A stretch of 64,000 bases of DNA from Arctopsyche grandis (GCF_051622035.1 NC_135360.1:32133206-32197205), one strand, 5' to 3'. Counted from the first letter of the stretch, positions 25,155 through 38,869 are shown. Notes: generated from the sequence alone by a model not told the origin. Numbers and translations: made by a program.

Positions 25155-25592
25155 TATGTAGATATTACTAACAATCTGACCAGATCAGTAATAACCATAC
25201 CATTTAATACACTTAATGATTATAAGATGTCTATACCCTTCAGATTTATGTAAATACAGCTTACCTATGTACATACATATGTATTAAAAACGATTTGCTT
25301 TAGGTCGTCAACTTAAGAGAACCTTTGGTTTAAAATAGTATAGTAATATATATGTGTATAGAAAAAATGTTTTATAAACATTCATAAGAATTATAAATAG
25401 TTTTTTGAGGTTTTTTTTTCCTATATGCTATGTACATTTACATTAACATAGATAATACTATATACAAATATAATACTAACAAGTATAATAAATAATGATC
25501 ACTGAACTAGATATGTATGTAGTAGCTATTGGAATATACCAATGATATATTGTGAACATAATTTATAAATAATAAAAAACATTTAAAAATCA
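25155..25592 (+). mobile_element. Diverged J1 LINE 3' end
   Basis: Follows the J1 order (TCTATACCCTTCAG, TTTGCTTTAGGTCGTCAACT, TTTTTTGAGG, AATAATAAAAAACATTTAAA) with more substitutions than the other copies, so it is older. Confidence 0.8.
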
Positions 25593-25694
25593 AAAATATA
25601 TTTGATAAATTGATTTGCAAGATTTTCAAAAGAAAGACATACTCTAAGTTTAATGTATTTATTAATACTATTAAATAAATTTTTCTTATTTTTT

Positions 25695-25770
25695 TCTATT
25701 ATTGGCGTGCATTAGGGATTCCTGTAATGCCACAATGGTTCAAACTTAAATAAATAAATAAATATAAATA
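25695..25770 (+). mobile_element. LINE family L2 3' terminal fragment
   Basis: GGCGTGCATTAGGGATTCCT, then GTAATGCCACAATGGTTC and an AAATAAATAAATAAAT tail: only the terminal stem-loop and tail. Confidence 0.75.
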
Positions 25771-26190
25771 TCAAAGTCGAAAACAAAAGTAAAACTATTT
25801 TTTATACAATTTTATTTGCTTTAATACGGTTTAACAAAACTAAAAAGAATAAAAATGTTTCTGAAGATGTCTCTATTTTATATATTTTCAGCGATGGAAG
25901 TGATTTTTCGCCGGCGAAAAACAACAGTAAACGTTTATTGGCAGGTAGCACCTCTGAATGAATTTATTTTTTTGTGTTTAATTTTTTATAAAAATCGTAA
26001 ACCATGTTAAATTCTTACCTTTTTATGTGACTTATAAAAATACTTTTGTGTACATGAACAAAATATAATAATAAATAAATTCGATTTAATTTTGAATTTA
26101 AGAATTTAATGTTATAACTAAGAATTTAATGTTAAAGTTATAATTAAGTATCTATCATATATTTGGTACTTACTGTAGTAGGACCTATGG
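25771..26190. other. No gene seen
   Basis: AT-rich spacer before the L2 LINE; nothing recognised. Confidence 0.5.
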
Positions 26191-26196
26191 TCGTGA

Positions 26197-27790
26197 TTGA
26201 TATATAATCTCGCCTGCTTTTCAAATTTTACCATGTCTAAAGTTGACGGTGGTCAGCAAGTTGGTGTAGCCTACTTTGACTTTCGTAAAGCCTTTGATCA
26301 TGTCAATAATGACATTCTTCTGATCAAATTAGCTGAAGTGGGCTTTTCACCACGTCTTCTTAAACTCTTAGCTTCTTATCTTAGTGATGGAAAGCAATTT
26401 ATTAGATATGGTATTTATGAACCTTCTTAATTTTTTACTCGATCTGGTGTAACTCAGGGGTCCATTGTGGGCTCCTTACTATTTACAATAGTTATTAACA
26501 ACCTCCCTAGAGTTTTACGCAATGTTTCATGTCTCTTGTTTGCAGATGATGTTAAATTATTCTTTGCTGTTAAGGATGAGAGGCAAGCCTCTCTCCTTCA
26601 AGCGGATATCAACGCTGTTTTAGAGTTCAGTTCCAGTTTAGGGCTTGAACTTAATATTAGTAAATGTGTCATTATGAGTTATGGACGTGCGCATTCGCTC
26701 TATTGTCACGGATATTCCATTGGATACGTCTTGTTGAAGCGTGTGGAATCTATGGTCGATTTGGGTCACTTTGGTCACGTTGGATCACTTTTGTCCTCAA
26801 TTCACCTTTCACAACCACATCAAGACAGTCGCTGACGTTTTCTTTCGTCGACTTGGATTTGTCTTGAGATATGCTCAGTTATCCTCCAACCCTTTGTCTT
26901 CTCTCTTGCTTTTCAAATCGCTTGTGAGAAGTAAGCTGGAGTATAATGCGATTGTGTGGAATCCTCATGAAGCAAAATACTCTCTGATGATAGAAAAAGT
27001 TCAAAAAGCATTTCTTCGTTTTCTTTATAGGAAAGAGTTTGTGTATTACCCATATCTCTACCCTACTCATTTCCTTTTGGGCATCCTTGGGTATAATTCC
27101 CTTGAACTTCAGAGAAACTTGTCATTAATTCGTTTCGTTTTCCAGCTACTACGTGGTAATTGGTCATGCCCGTTGTTGCTGGAACAGTTGGGACGTTTTG
27201 TCCTTAATAACTATGTGCGCGGTAGATATCATCATTTGATGGTTGTACCTCCTGCTCGCACAGTTCTTTTTCGAATGTCTTCTATTCCAAGAGCTATTCG
27301 ACTTCTCAATGAAATCGTTGCTGTTGTGCCTGAATGCGATATTTTCCACCTTGGTGAGCGTAGATTATCGGATAATATTTTAACATATTTGTTTGCGCTT
27401 ATCATTATTTTCATAATTTGAATGTGATGGATGAGTGGAATTTTAATCTACTGTCGTCCAATTGGGATTCGCAGGTATGTTTCGTATTTGTAGCTTGTTC
27501 TTATTTATCGGAACAGGCTGCAGGTGTAAGATATTCCTTTCTTTGTATTTTGACTACTTATTAAATTAACTTTGTATTTTATTACTCATTTAAATTTACA
27601 TTTTATTACTTTACAATTTTTTTTATGATTGTGTTTTATTTTTTGCTTTTGTTTTTTGTTCTATCTAATAATTTTTTTGTTTTGTTTTCTCCCTCTGTTG
27701 TTTTATTATGTAGGCCGTTATAATGCATTAGGTTCTTCCTATAATGCCACAATGGTCCAAAACTTTTAATTAAATAAATAATGGATAAAT
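26197..27790 (+). mobile_element. LINE family L2: reverse-transcriptase pseudogene and 3' UTR (Jockey/CR1-like)
   Basis: Begins inside the reverse transcriptase: VAYFDFRKAFDHVNNDILL (motif with catalytic Asp), then SGVTQGSIVGSLLF-type sequence, then the active site FADD at 26539-26550 and LELNISKCVIMSY. A stop at 26428-26430 and a frameshift near 26790 break it. The C-terminal part runs to 27421 (LVRSKLEYNAIVWNPHEA, KVQKAFLRFLYRKEF). The 3' UTR ends in ATTAGGTTCTTCCTATAATG and AAATAAATAATGG. The 5' end (endonuclease, ORF1) is missing. It is related to, but not the same family as, J1. Confidence 0.9.
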
Positions 27791-27883
27791 AAATATGTAA
27801 TAAAGTTTCTGTTTTTAAAAAATAAATAGATTTTTTTTGTACTTTTATGTATTATAATATTTTTGGTATTATTGTTTACACAT

Positions 27884-27948
27884 AAAAGACCAGGAAAGCG
27901 CGTGGGGGTTTACCTCTTATGTAGGTCTTAGGTTCTCACATTTTTTTG
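27884..27948 (+). mobile_element. SINE-A 3' tail fragment
   Basis: AGACCAGGAAAGCGCGTGGG, then GGTTTACCTCTTATGTAGG: diverged tail stem-loop. Confidence 0.55.
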
Positions 27949-27949
27949 A

Positions 27950-28949
27950 AGGATAGTTTTTGGAATGTATCCGTGCAAAAATATGATTCAAATTTAAAAG
28001 TTCAAATTTATATTCTAGATTATTATGAACAATCGTTTTCTTTCATTCTTGTCCTGAAAAAATCGTTATTTTTTTATTCAACAGTTCAATTTTGAATCAT
28101 TGAATTACGCAATATAATAGAGAGGTTTTAAACGTATCATAGAATAAACAAATAAATGAAAATTTAAAATGAAAAATATATATTTATTATGGTGTTGGAT
28201 ATATTTACAATATATTGGATTACAGAAGTTCTACAATCAAGTACAAAAATATGCAAATGAATTTTAGGGTATGCAAAAATATACGTTTCACATATGATAT
28301 AATATATAAATCCAATTATTTTTAATACATTAATTTACCTGCTAACATTGGTATAACTAGACGAAGGTGATTTGATAACATTTTTAATTGTTCATATATC
28401 GTGGAATGATTATAGTGCAAATATTGTATGCGGAATGTTGATTGATTACGAATTAGTAATATTTTGATATTAAAATTGAAATTGAATCGTTGATAATAAA
28501 ATGTTTATATATGTATGTATATACGAGGCGAAATGTAAAAAAAGAAGTAATTGTATAAGTATAACTAATGATGCTTAAAATTATAAAATTATTTTAATAT
28601 AAAAAGAATCACAATATGGTGCGCTTTGAGCAATATTTAGAACATACTTTTCACAAGTATAATATAAGATTGAACGATACAATTATATGTACGTATGATA
28701 TTATTCAACCGCAGTGAAGCCATGCGTATTATACATATGTATTTTCCAGTTATGATTTACATATGTTGTAACTCTATACTTGTTTCATGTTATTAATACA
28801 CTACGTATGAATAATACAATTTGATTGAAGTTTCTAAGTGGATGCTAAAAAGTATTGTCACTGTGCCCTTATAGATATAAAAGTTTGTGCAGTTCTTTTA
28901 CTAAATCATTTGATTTCACTATTAGTTGGTAATTGGTTACTAATTAAAC
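27950..28949. other. 3' flank of the CRAL-TRIO gene at 28950-32087
   Basis: Should contain its 3' UTR. No canonical AATAAA is seen on the minus strand within about 350 bases of the stop; an ATTAAA lies near 28592-28597. Otherwise nothing recognised. Confidence 0.4.
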
Positions 28950-31900
28950 TTAATCAATTGCCAATTTCCTGAAGCTGCCATCGACTCCGAATAAATCGTC
29001 GTGGGTCTTGGGTTTTCCTGGCCTGCGAGATTCGTCGGCTTTGATCTCTTCTTGTTCTTTGAACCAGCCACCGTAGCTTTCCAACTTAGCTTTCCAGGCG
29101 TCTACAGAAAATGATTAAATTTAAGTCTCCATTTTGAATTTAAATAGTAAAATAACACAGATTACCTAAACACAATCTGCTTTAGATCATCGACTTCAGA
29201 GAGTCTTTAATTAATATTATGTATTAGATGCGTTATGAGCATTTATAAGAATTGTAAATAGATTTTTGAGCTCTTTTTCCTATTATGCTGTACATTTACA
29301 TTAGAATAATATAATACTATGATTACAAACAAAATTAAATTAAAATTGAAAAATAGAAAATGATCAGTAGATCAGTAGCTATTAAAATAGATATAAGATG
29401 TATTGTGAACATAATTTAGTAATAATAAAAAGCATTTAAAAATCAAAAAAATTGTAAAATGGTGTTCAAAAACGTACTGTTCAAATCGGCAATTGCTCCG
29501 GCATTTCCACCATATTCTTCAGGTAACATTTCTTGGGGAATATGCTTGTAGAGAGATTCCAAATCCGAGTGGACGAAGATCTACAACACATAAATCAACA
29601 AATTTTAATAACATTCATTCAAGTCAACGTGTACATATTCGGAAATTTCAACGTACTCTTTCCCTGATCTTTTCCTTGATGAAAGGCTTTACGAAGTTGA
29701 TGATGGTATCAACCAATGGAGAAATGTTGATGATGTGGACTTCCTTCAGCTTGACAGGGTAAGCTTCCTAAAAGAAGGAAAAAAAAAGTTCTTCAATCTT
29801 ACAATTTAATTTTTACAAGCTTTTTATTAACTTCACATTTTATTATTTATTTTTATACTATGTATATATGTATGTACATATGTATACCAGAAAGGCCTAA
29901 CAAGTAACCCCAATACACCTTCCTGGCCAATTATAAACATGATAACTAATTTATAGAGCAATTTTAAAAAGCATCATAGAAACATCTATGGATAAATTCA
30001 ACAAATATTATTGCATTTTTGCAGAATTTTATTAATCGGCGAAATCAAGATTCTGAAAACTTGAATTTTGTAAGAAATAAGACATGTTTGCCAATTTGTT
30101 GGAACCATTTCAATGAAATCAGATAAATTGGCAAACTTTGATAGGAAACATTCAGCCTGGAGTCACATATCCAAGGTCTGGCTAGCAGTTCAATTAGCAC
30201 TAAGTAGAAATCATTACACGCCAACCACTGATCTACGTTGCTGGTTAGCATAAGTTAAATATTTTAAATATATAAAGGATGATTTTGAAAGATATAAAAC
30301 GGTTAATAGAGGTATCAGTTGAATAATTTATTAAATTTTTTGAATGAATTAAATGGTAATAGTCAAATAAATTATATTATCCTATCTATTTTGAAATATC
30401 TTGTGTCAACTTTGAGGATGATAGAGATGTATGACAAATATTTTGTGCCTTTTTGTTTTGATTGTATAGTGAACGTTTGGAAAAGTATGGTAAAAGTTTT
30501 CAAAAAAGACAACTAGAATACTATACAAAATTTGGTGGTTCTAAAATCAAACAAACATGCATTACATATGTATGTACTTGGTAGAAAGACAGATAACGAT
30601 GTTTCTCGTTGGTTTTTATAAGATAAGACGGAAGATCTAACGATTTGGTGGTTTGAAACAGTGGTTGCTTTCGCTTGGTTGCCACAATTATGCAATATCA
30701 AAATCTTTCGAATCTTATGACCAATTTAAGAACCAGACCATAAATTTTGCGAAATAAATACCTGGACACAGATGAGGAACTTCTTGACGAGAGTTGGAGT
30801 GAATTTAGCGAAGTGAGATGGAGTAGCTACCGAAGCATCCAAAACGTAAACATCACCAGCTACACCAGTAGACTCTTCGAGCAGCCTCACATCACCAATC
30901 ATCAAAGTCATTTTGAATAAATCGGCAACATTTGGTGTTGGGAAGTCTTTGTTGATGCCTGAAATTGTTTAATTTCCAACTATGTAAGTACTGCTGTAAT
31001 TGAACGAAATGCTTGCTGGCATGGGCTTTATGATTTACCTCTCATGAAGACGACTCTTCTTCCGGTTGGAGTTAGACCTGGTAGTGGGGGAATGTGCCTG
31101 AAAAATGTATAATATATACATTACACTTTGGATGTAAATTGAGATTCGTTTCGGATTTAATTTGGCTGAATTGATCCGTAGCTAAAATTTATTTGAATAT
31201 TAATAAATTATTAACATATGTACTAGGAAATCATGAAAACATTATTGCATATTTAAAACTAATATTTGGATTTAAAATTTTTTGATGAAATATTAATATT
31301 TATTTCGCTGCTCTATTAAGTCAAATCACCACTGTTTTTTTCATCATCTTATCATTACGTATTGACGTAGATATATTGCAATATGAAAAAAAAATTGCAT
31401 CAGTGTATTGCCTCAATATTTTTCTTATTATGTTTCAATCTGAATCAAATCAGTCATTACTATGTAGTGTCAGATTATTAATTATTATCTTTACGTAACT
31501 ATGACTCATATAATTGGGATATGATATATAGTTTGTAATACATACACGAATTGCATGATTTCTTGAAGCTCAGGAAGAGACATGTCACGATCGTTGAAAA
31601 ATTCAGGAATAGCAGTACGCATGGTGAAATACATGTCCAATTTGCGTTTGCACTTCTCCAAAGAGAATTTGCATCCACGAAGGAAAGTCATGAGTCTGGC
31701 ATCGTCTGAAAAGTAATTATATTTTTATATCACATTTATCATACAATCAATCTCTTCAGGTATCGTAAATTATAATAATCAACGCCACAATCATTTATAT
31801 AGAAAATAACAAAGAATATTTTTTTATAATTGCAATTAACAACGAGATAAACGCATAGCGTGTATGTATTATTATATTTTTCTGCGGTTAGAATGTTCAT

Positions 31901-32087
31901 GTAAATCGTGACTTTTTATACTTAATGTGTTATGATTGTATGTCATACCCCAGGTGTTTGGAAGATGAGGTTGCTTCTCCATCCATTCTTTGATGTGTTG
32001 GAGGTCAGAATCTCTAGTGCTGACATTTTCGTTCAACTCCTTCTGAATCATCGTCGACATTTCACCGTTTGGCTGTACGAGAGTCAT
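28950..32087 (-). CDS. CRAL-TRIO lipid-transfer protein, alpha-tocopherol-transfer-protein-like (7 exons, 306 aa)
   Basis: Coding exons, in transcript order: 32087-31949, 31705-31546, 31097-31039, 30958-30762, 29767-29657, 29580-29478, 29101-28950. Every junction is GT-AG and phases agree, giving one 306-codon frame ending in TAA. Seen: N-terminal CRAL-TRIO helices (about residues 27-73, with DDARLMTFLRGCKFSLEK at 47-64), then the lipid-binding domain (about 100-252) with GDVYVLDAS, FVKPFIKEKIRER and the signature LPEEYGG (241-247). Known of the family: soluble cytosolic proteins that hold a hydrophobic ligand (tocopherol, retinoid or similar) and move it between membranes; basic residues matching those that bind phosphoinositide in human alpha-TTP are largely kept. 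The start ATG has A at -3. A CAG at 32108-32110 just upstream suggests an intron in the 5' UTR; no upstream exon was found. Ligand unknown. Intron 4 carries a SINE and intron 6 a Jockey-like LINE tail. Confidence 0.93.
29154..29453 (+). mobile_element. J1 LINE 3' end inside intron 6 of the CRAL-TRIO gene
   Basis: Starts in AACACAGATTACCTAAACAC and ends in AGCATTTAAAAATCAAAAAA. GTAAAAT flanks both sides (29147-29153, 29454-29460), a short plausible target duplication. It lies antisense to the gene, 24 bases from the donor of exon 6. Confidence 0.85.
29883..30255 (-). mobile_element. SINE-A inside intron 4 of the CRAL-TRIO gene
   Basis: From the tail stem-loop (ATACCAGAAAGGCCTAACAA at the low end) through CATAGATGTTTC-like and TGCCAATTTATCTGATTTC sequence to a degenerate head near 30250. 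Same strand as the gene. Confidence 0.8.
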
Positions 32088-32107
32088 CTTGATCTAGTTT
32101 TTTCTTA

Positions 32108-35100
32108 CTGAAATTAAATAAAAATAGTACATATTACACACTGCAATGTAACACGCTATAAACATCAATCACGTTAATATGTAAAGTGACCTCGATGATG
32201 TGCAACCGACAAAACCAAAGGTGATATATGTACAAAATCTGGAAACACGCAGTCTGATTTCAAACATGGTTAGTCAAGCAAGTACAAAAGTTACGTTATT
32301 GTGAGGTAAACAGACTTGCTTGCCAATGGTAGGTTGAATACGCAACAATTGTGAAATTTACGTTTGGAATTACGTACACAAAAGAATGTGCGAGAAAATG
32401 ATTTGATTAAATTTGTCTCCTTGCTGTTGGAAACCGGTCCTCAGGAGGATACTGATTCCGTCGTCGTGTCAAGATACACCACGTCAGACCATGTGTTCTG
32501 GTCGGAAGATTCAAATAAAAAGGTCGTTTGGAAAAATTCGATTTAACCTTCAAATCCCTTCGGCCAATTTATGACTCATACATATTCAATTTCATGCAAA
32601 TTTACTTAAAAACGTTCGATTTTTCATATGTATTTTATCAATTTAGCAAATCTATATACATACATTCTATATATATATATATGATTTTTCCGTAGATGAA
32701 AAAAAATTATTTAAGAAATTTATTTCGATATGTAAAAAGAGAGCTTGATTTGATTTGTATCTCAATTCAAGAGAATTTTATTTATAAGATTACTTTAAAT
32801 TCTACATAATGTACTTAGTATCCACGTTGAAGACACAATTTATGATATGAGCCTCAAAGTTCACGTTAAATATGGTTATTAAGAAGTTTTTGTTGGCAAA
32901 TTTGATACATGAAAAATAAAATATTCAAGTTCTTTATGACTATATATGTAATATAAAGATATAATATTTTGTTTATAATCGCATTTTGTGTATAAAAATG
33001 TAATTTTTAGACAGATTGTAAAACACTAAAAACTGTGATGACATTTATTCTTTTTTCTCTGAATTAGATTATAAAAAAGGAATATAATTAATTCTACACA
33101 AATATTATATACATACATACATATGTCATTTTAGGGATTGCGATTTTGTTGTTGTACATACTAAATTATATATATACAATTGCATGTTTAAAATAAAATA
33201 ATATAATATGAAAGTAAACCGTAGTTGAAAGCTTTTTTTCTATATATTCTGAATTTGCCATATGAAAATGTAGGTTAAGGTTATAAAATTTGGAGATACC
33301 TACTCGCGCGCATATGTAATAACTCGTTTTTCTTCAACTTTTATTATTCATTCATTTGCACAATGCATAAAGTGCCATATTTACATCGAATGTATGAATG
33401 ATTATACCACAACTGTGCAACCGTAAGTGCACGTATTATGTTCGAAGGGTTCCGAACTCAGAAGATGAAGTTTCGTAATACATATGTTTAACGCATTTAG
33501 CGTATCGAAAACTTGATTAACACAGTGTTGACCCAATTTATGGCACCTTTAGTTAAATTTGGGCCGTTGACATTGGCTTCTCTGGAGCTCGGTTTCATCA
33601 CTATGCAGTCTCCACAGCCAGGCACTTTCACCGAAGGTTGTCAGCCTCCGTTGGACCGTTGTTGGTTAAGAAATAAACCCGGTTGAATCACTTGCATCAC
33701 CGATTTCACAACGCCATATTCGAGCCGACCAAACGATAGACGAGCATGTGGGACATAGCCGATGAAATTGTATTAGTATTATAACTTCAACGAATTGATG
33801 ACATTACGAATGGACTTGGCGCATATAGAGCGAGGTCCTACAGGCGAAAATGGTCCGTGAAAAAGCCTACGCTTACGAGAAAAAAATCTTTCTTCAGTGT
33901 TGTTGAGAAATCTTTTGATTGTGTCGAAGTATTCATTCATGTATGTCGTGTGAAATGCGATGAACATGTTTTCTCGTATCGTGAAGTGATATACTGATAT
34001 ATAATAAATAATCGACATCATTATAACAACCGTTGTAAATGTGAAAGTATTTTAGATCAAATTTGGTAATGAGTAGGAATTATCAATACATTTTCATCAT
34101 CAAAATGTGATTAACATATATAAATATATAAAATGTGATTATTTGAATTTGCATCTTTAAATGTCAAGAATGTGTATATTAGATTGTACCAATGTCAAAA
34201 TATAATATATAAACGTTAAGCATTGTATTCAAATTCAGTTCAATTCTGCGATGTTCTTGGATTGGTAAGTATTCATTTTTATAAAAGTACCTACACAAAT
34301 GTTAAGAAATCATTCGTTGTATAATGATTATAAATTTGCAATAGGTATCTTGCAAAATTTTAAAATTCATAAACAAGTTGTAGCCTCACGTTTTTGATAA
34401 TAACATTGAAGTTGGTATCTAATTTACATTCGTTGTTAATGACCTCAACAAAATATAGCAGCAAGTTTGTTTCTTTTAATTTTTAAATTAAATTGTCATT
34501 TTGTGAATCATTCGGTCAAGTAGTAATGACAATGTTTTTGCTCGTGGACGTACAATTTAAAAATTATGTGGATACGTCTCAAGATCATTACTGTTTTTTT
34601 TGTCTGTGCAAAGTATACAGTTCAAAGTGCAACGAACTATGTATGTGTGTGTATATTCTTCAACTTGCATTTAACCGTATGTACAATACATTAACAATAA
34701 TTAGCAAATACAACAACATTTTTAATACGAAATGAAAAATAATATGCAAGTGCAAACTTTTAAAATTGACCATCACCTACATACATTTAAAATACAAAGA
34801 CTTTTTCGACTGACTGAATATAATTATTCAACACGCGCTGAGTATAATTGTGATTTTTGCACTTGTTATAATTCACTATTTATGTTCAAATATAAGTTAT
34901 CTAAATACCATTATCGTAAAAATCGTGTGCGCATCATATCAATCGATTAACCAGATAAAGATTACTTAGTTCAATATACGTATGTAAATGCACAGTTGCG
35001 TGTAAAGATAATTATGCTAATTATTCTATGCAATGGTGGATGCTAAGGTTTATTACACAATTTGAATAAACGATTTCTTTGATGTACATATGTATATTGG

Positions 35101-37510
35101 GGAAATCGAGGATGTTCTTGAGCTATATTTGTTTATATTTAAAATTTAGTCTATTCAAGGTAAAATATTATAGATATTTTATAATCAATGAACTGAATTT
35201 GCATGCGAAAAAAAGCAATTGAATTAAAATAAAATTTTATTGTTCTGCACGATATGGGTTTTTGTGCTACTCACTCGTCGATGTCTCCAAAAAATAATGG
35301 AGCTTTTTTACGTTATTCGTTGTTTAACAGCTTTAAAGTTAATATTATTAGAAAAATTATTGCAAAATGCATGGATTGAAATTATTTAAATGGCATAAAG
35401 TTAACGCATTGTTCAATTTTATACAGAAAAATGCGACCCAGACACACTTTTTGATGGCAGGTGAGTCACAAGCGAGACGCGGAACATGAAACAGAAAGTG
35501 ATTCAAGTTGCGCAAAAGTGCTACAACCCATGGAAAATTGAAACGAAAAGAGTAAACTGCGTAAAGCTTTACTTTTACATTATATGCGTTGTATTTTAAA
35601 AATAACGGAATACGATTCTTGCAACAACTCAATTGCTTCATATTCCAAGAACTATGTAGTGCGGATGTTTAATAGCACAAAACAACTTTGTAGAATATTT
35701 CTCAATACTTGCAATCTTTCCTTTGTTCGCTTATTTCTTATGACGTGATTAAAACTATCATCCAAAAAATTTATATAGAGAAAGCAGCGTATTGATCACA
35801 CTGTATACATAATTAACAGGCGCAATGACTCGCATGCCTTTTGAATAATTGAAATTTCATAATGATACAACATGACAGGGTTATTTGTGATACACATAAA
35901 TCGTTGCGAAAGAATGTAATGTGAAATTAGCGTGATGGAATTGGTGCGATTTGTTACTATCTAAATAGAATTTTGTAACGTGTGTGCAATTTATTCCAGA
36001 TTTCTTGAAATTATCGTGTTCAACTGTGCTTTCTAACACGTCGATGTGTTACAATTAAACGCAAAATCGCACAATTAACAATGCACAGCCTGAAACAGCG
36101 CAACAAAAGACGTATCTATAATTACTTGTTATTATATATGAACTTGGTGACGCTGAATGTTCATTATATTATATATAAACACTTTATATTGCTTGATATT
36201 GCTATTTTTTGTAATAAGACTTAATAATCCTTGACTGAAACTGTTGTTTGAGACGATTTAAAACTATTCAGATATTAGTAAGGCACAATTTGGTTATAAA
36301 ATAATTTGTAGTTTTGAGGTGTATTATGTTTTATAATATACAAACACAACCAGAACTGACAAGGGTGAGGAAACAAATTCTCAGGAAGAAAATCATCAAA
36401 AAAGTAAATCAAAACTGATAGCAAAAAACGAATCTACACTCGCTGGATATTCTATATTGAAGTTTAAATAACTTAAAAAAGACTTTTTTTTATTAAAAAA
36501 TTGGCGCAGTTTAAATGTATTGAGATGTACTAATTAAGAGTATTCAAAAATATTTTTCTAAGTATTTAAGAATTTTTTGTTACAAATATGATTTACGAAA
36601 GCTCTTCTTATTCATTTTCCAATTTTTTTAAACATCTCTAAGTTGTATAAAAAATATTTTCAAACTTAATAATCATATTTAAGATAATGAAGAGATTGTC
36701 TAGATTAAAAATTCATATTTTTTTTAATATTCGAAAGGTATATACATATGTATAAGTATAATAAACATTTGAATGTGATAACGATGCATTTCTACTGTTA
36801 ATTTAATGCAATATGAATTAAAGATTATATAACGATCATTTACCTGTCAGATTAATTAAATTTATTTTGTTTTTATACAATATAAAATATTTTGCAATTA
36901 TTACTAACCAACAGCACAATTTTTTTAAACGCCTAATTGTAATTTATATTATAAGATAAGTCATATTAAAATTGGTGGAATTAAAATTATAAATCAAAGT
37001 ATAGATACGTGGCTGTAGTAAGATTTAAATATGAGGCGATTGAATGTTGAATTTGGTTAAATAAATACCAAAAGCGAAGATGAAGCGGCGTGATTTAAGT
37101 ATAAATGTGATAATGAAACGGGTGTGGTGTCCAGTTTTGACAGGTGGACTCTGTCCTTGGATGTCTTATATGTTTTTATCACCTGTTTTGCAATGTCAAA
37201 GTCCTATTGAGGATGCTTCCAATGGATATCCCAGTGAGAACTGAACTGTATGCCGATGTGAAGCACTAATGTACCGAACACTGGTCGAAGCAAGACTGAC
37301 GAATGCTGCAAAGACAGGTGCTTTTATGAAACGCCAACAACTGCAGTGCGCATGCGCACCCGAAATTATAATATTTTCTGCACAGTATCATCAAGTAGGG
37401 GACGGATGGACAACACGGATTTAAAAAAAAAAAAAAAAAATTTCAAAATAAGAGTCAAAAGAAACTTGCATTTTTGCAGCGAATATTTTTTATTCTGAAT
37501 AATTTTAAAC
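32108..37510. other. Upstream region of the CRAL-TRIO gene; no further gene seen
   Basis: 5.4 kb with no recognised repeat or coding exon. Probably holds the promoter and a 5' UTR exon of the gene at 28950-32087. Frames of 80-94 codons (33779-34021, 35357-35641, both minus) show no domain. Confidence 0.4.
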
Positions 37511-37603
37511 ATAATACAGTACACTCTCGATTATCCGGGCTAATGCTGGGGAGGGAGGGCACGAATAATTGAAAAACACGGATAATCCGAATCATCAAAT
37601 TTT

Positions 37604-38869
37604 GACTTGGTTTCGAATATTATATCATATTTACAACACACCGAATCCATCTTCCACGATGCTCTCCAAGAGGCGGAGGGCATCAAGGTGGGCGGCGAGA
37701 CGATCACCAATATAAGATATGCTGATGACACGGCACTAGTCGCTGAAAATTTAGCAGACCTGCAAAGATCTCTAGACCGTGTACATCAAGAAAGCAATCG
37801 AAGAGGTCTGCGCATAAATCTAAGGCCTTGTTCATAGTCTCGACAATGTCGCTGCGACAAAGTCGCAGAAGTGTCTTACTATGAAGTCGCTTACTATGAA
37901 CACTATTAGGGCCGGGCCGAACCGCTCAACTCGCGAACAACTTGGTTGAGGGCGACCAGACCAATGCATGCAGGTAGATGGGACATGCCACACTCGTCAA
38001 CTTGTTTGTCGCACACATTTTTTCGTATCGCGCAACAAGTCGGCCGACAAAGTTGCAAGGTGCGGCCCGGCCCTTAGACATTAGTATGAACAGCGACACT
38101 TCGCGACACTTTTGTGACTTTGTCGCATCGACATTGTCGAGACTATGAACTAGGCCTAAAGAAGACAAAATTTATGATAGTAGATAGAATACAAACAGAC
38201 ACCGGCGATCTAACGTTGCATGGAGAGGTGATAGAAAGAATAAAAATATTCAAATACCTGGGTACCTGGCTGAATGAAGAAATGGACCCAGATGAAGATC
38301 TAAGAATCCGCATCGAGATGGCTAGAGCAGCATTTATCAAAATGAAGGCGGCGCTTACGAACAAGCATCTCAATCTTCGTACGCGGTTGAGATTCGCGAA
38401 GAGCTACGTCTGGACAGTATTACTACACGGATGTGAGACCTGGACTCTGAAGACGAAAATGATCAGCCGCATCGAAGCTTTTGAGATGTGGGTCTACAGG
38501 CGTATGTTGAAGATTCCATGGACCAAAAAGATATCAAACGAAGCTTTCTTCGGCATGATGGGGAGAGGCAGGGAACTTGTTTCTGTCATCAAGCGGAGAA
38601 AGATGGAGGACCTCGGACACATGATACGGGGTCCAAAATACGAACTTCTCCGTTTGATAACCATGGGGAAAATATTGTAGAAGGGAAGTCAATGGATTGG
38701 CAGGAAAAAGTTGTCTTGGCTTCGAAACATGCGCATGTGGACCGATATGAGCGCCGAGGATCTGTTCCGAGCCATTGAAGACCGATGTGGATATCTTAAA
38801 ATAATCGACGAGGTGGTCGCCAACGTCCTGATGTGGACAAGGCATTACAAGAAGAAGTAGAAGACAACA
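37604..38869 (+). mobile_element. RTE-type LINE, 5'-truncated, inside the Tigger element
   Basis: Flanked by CAAATTTT (37596-37603 and 38870-38877). Encodes the end of an RTE-clade polymerase: active site YADD at 37718-37729, ENLADLQRSLDRVHQES, then beyond the MITE KTKFMIVDRIQTDTGDL, FKYLGTWLNEEMDPDED, and the C-terminal landmarks LLHGCETWTLKTKM, EAFEMWVYRRMLKIPWT and KRRKMEDLGHMIRGPKYELL. The frame is open on both sides of the MITE; it then shifts near 38660. It ends in AAGAAGAAGTAGAAGACAAC. Endonuclease and most of the reverse transcriptase are missing. Confidence 0.92.
37824..38156. mobile_element. PIF/Harbinger-type MITE inside the RTE frame (333 bp)
   Basis: Termini GGCCTTGTTCATAGTCTCGA and, inverted, GGCCTAGTTCATAGTCTCGA, extending about 50 bp. 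Flanked by TAA on both sides (37821-37823, 38157-38159). GGCC ends with a TWA duplication are typical of PIF/Harbinger. An inner inverted pair, GGGCCGGGCCG and CGGCCCGGCCC, lies further in. Removing the element and one TAA restores the LINE reading frame exactly, so it landed after the LINE. Confidence 0.92.

Noticed and set aside
26879..27414. Minus-strand frames over the L2 LINE
   Set aside because: Shadows of the plus-strand polymerase pseudogene.
33779..34021. 80-codon minus-strand frame upstream of the CRAL-TRIO gene
   Set aside because: No homology recognised and no splice-linked neighbours.
35357..35641. 94-codon minus-strand frame
   Set aside because: Low-complexity hydrophobic and basic mix, no domain, isolated.
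37926..38168. 80-codon minus-strand frame
   Set aside because: Lies within the Harbinger-type MITE and reflects its terminal repeats.
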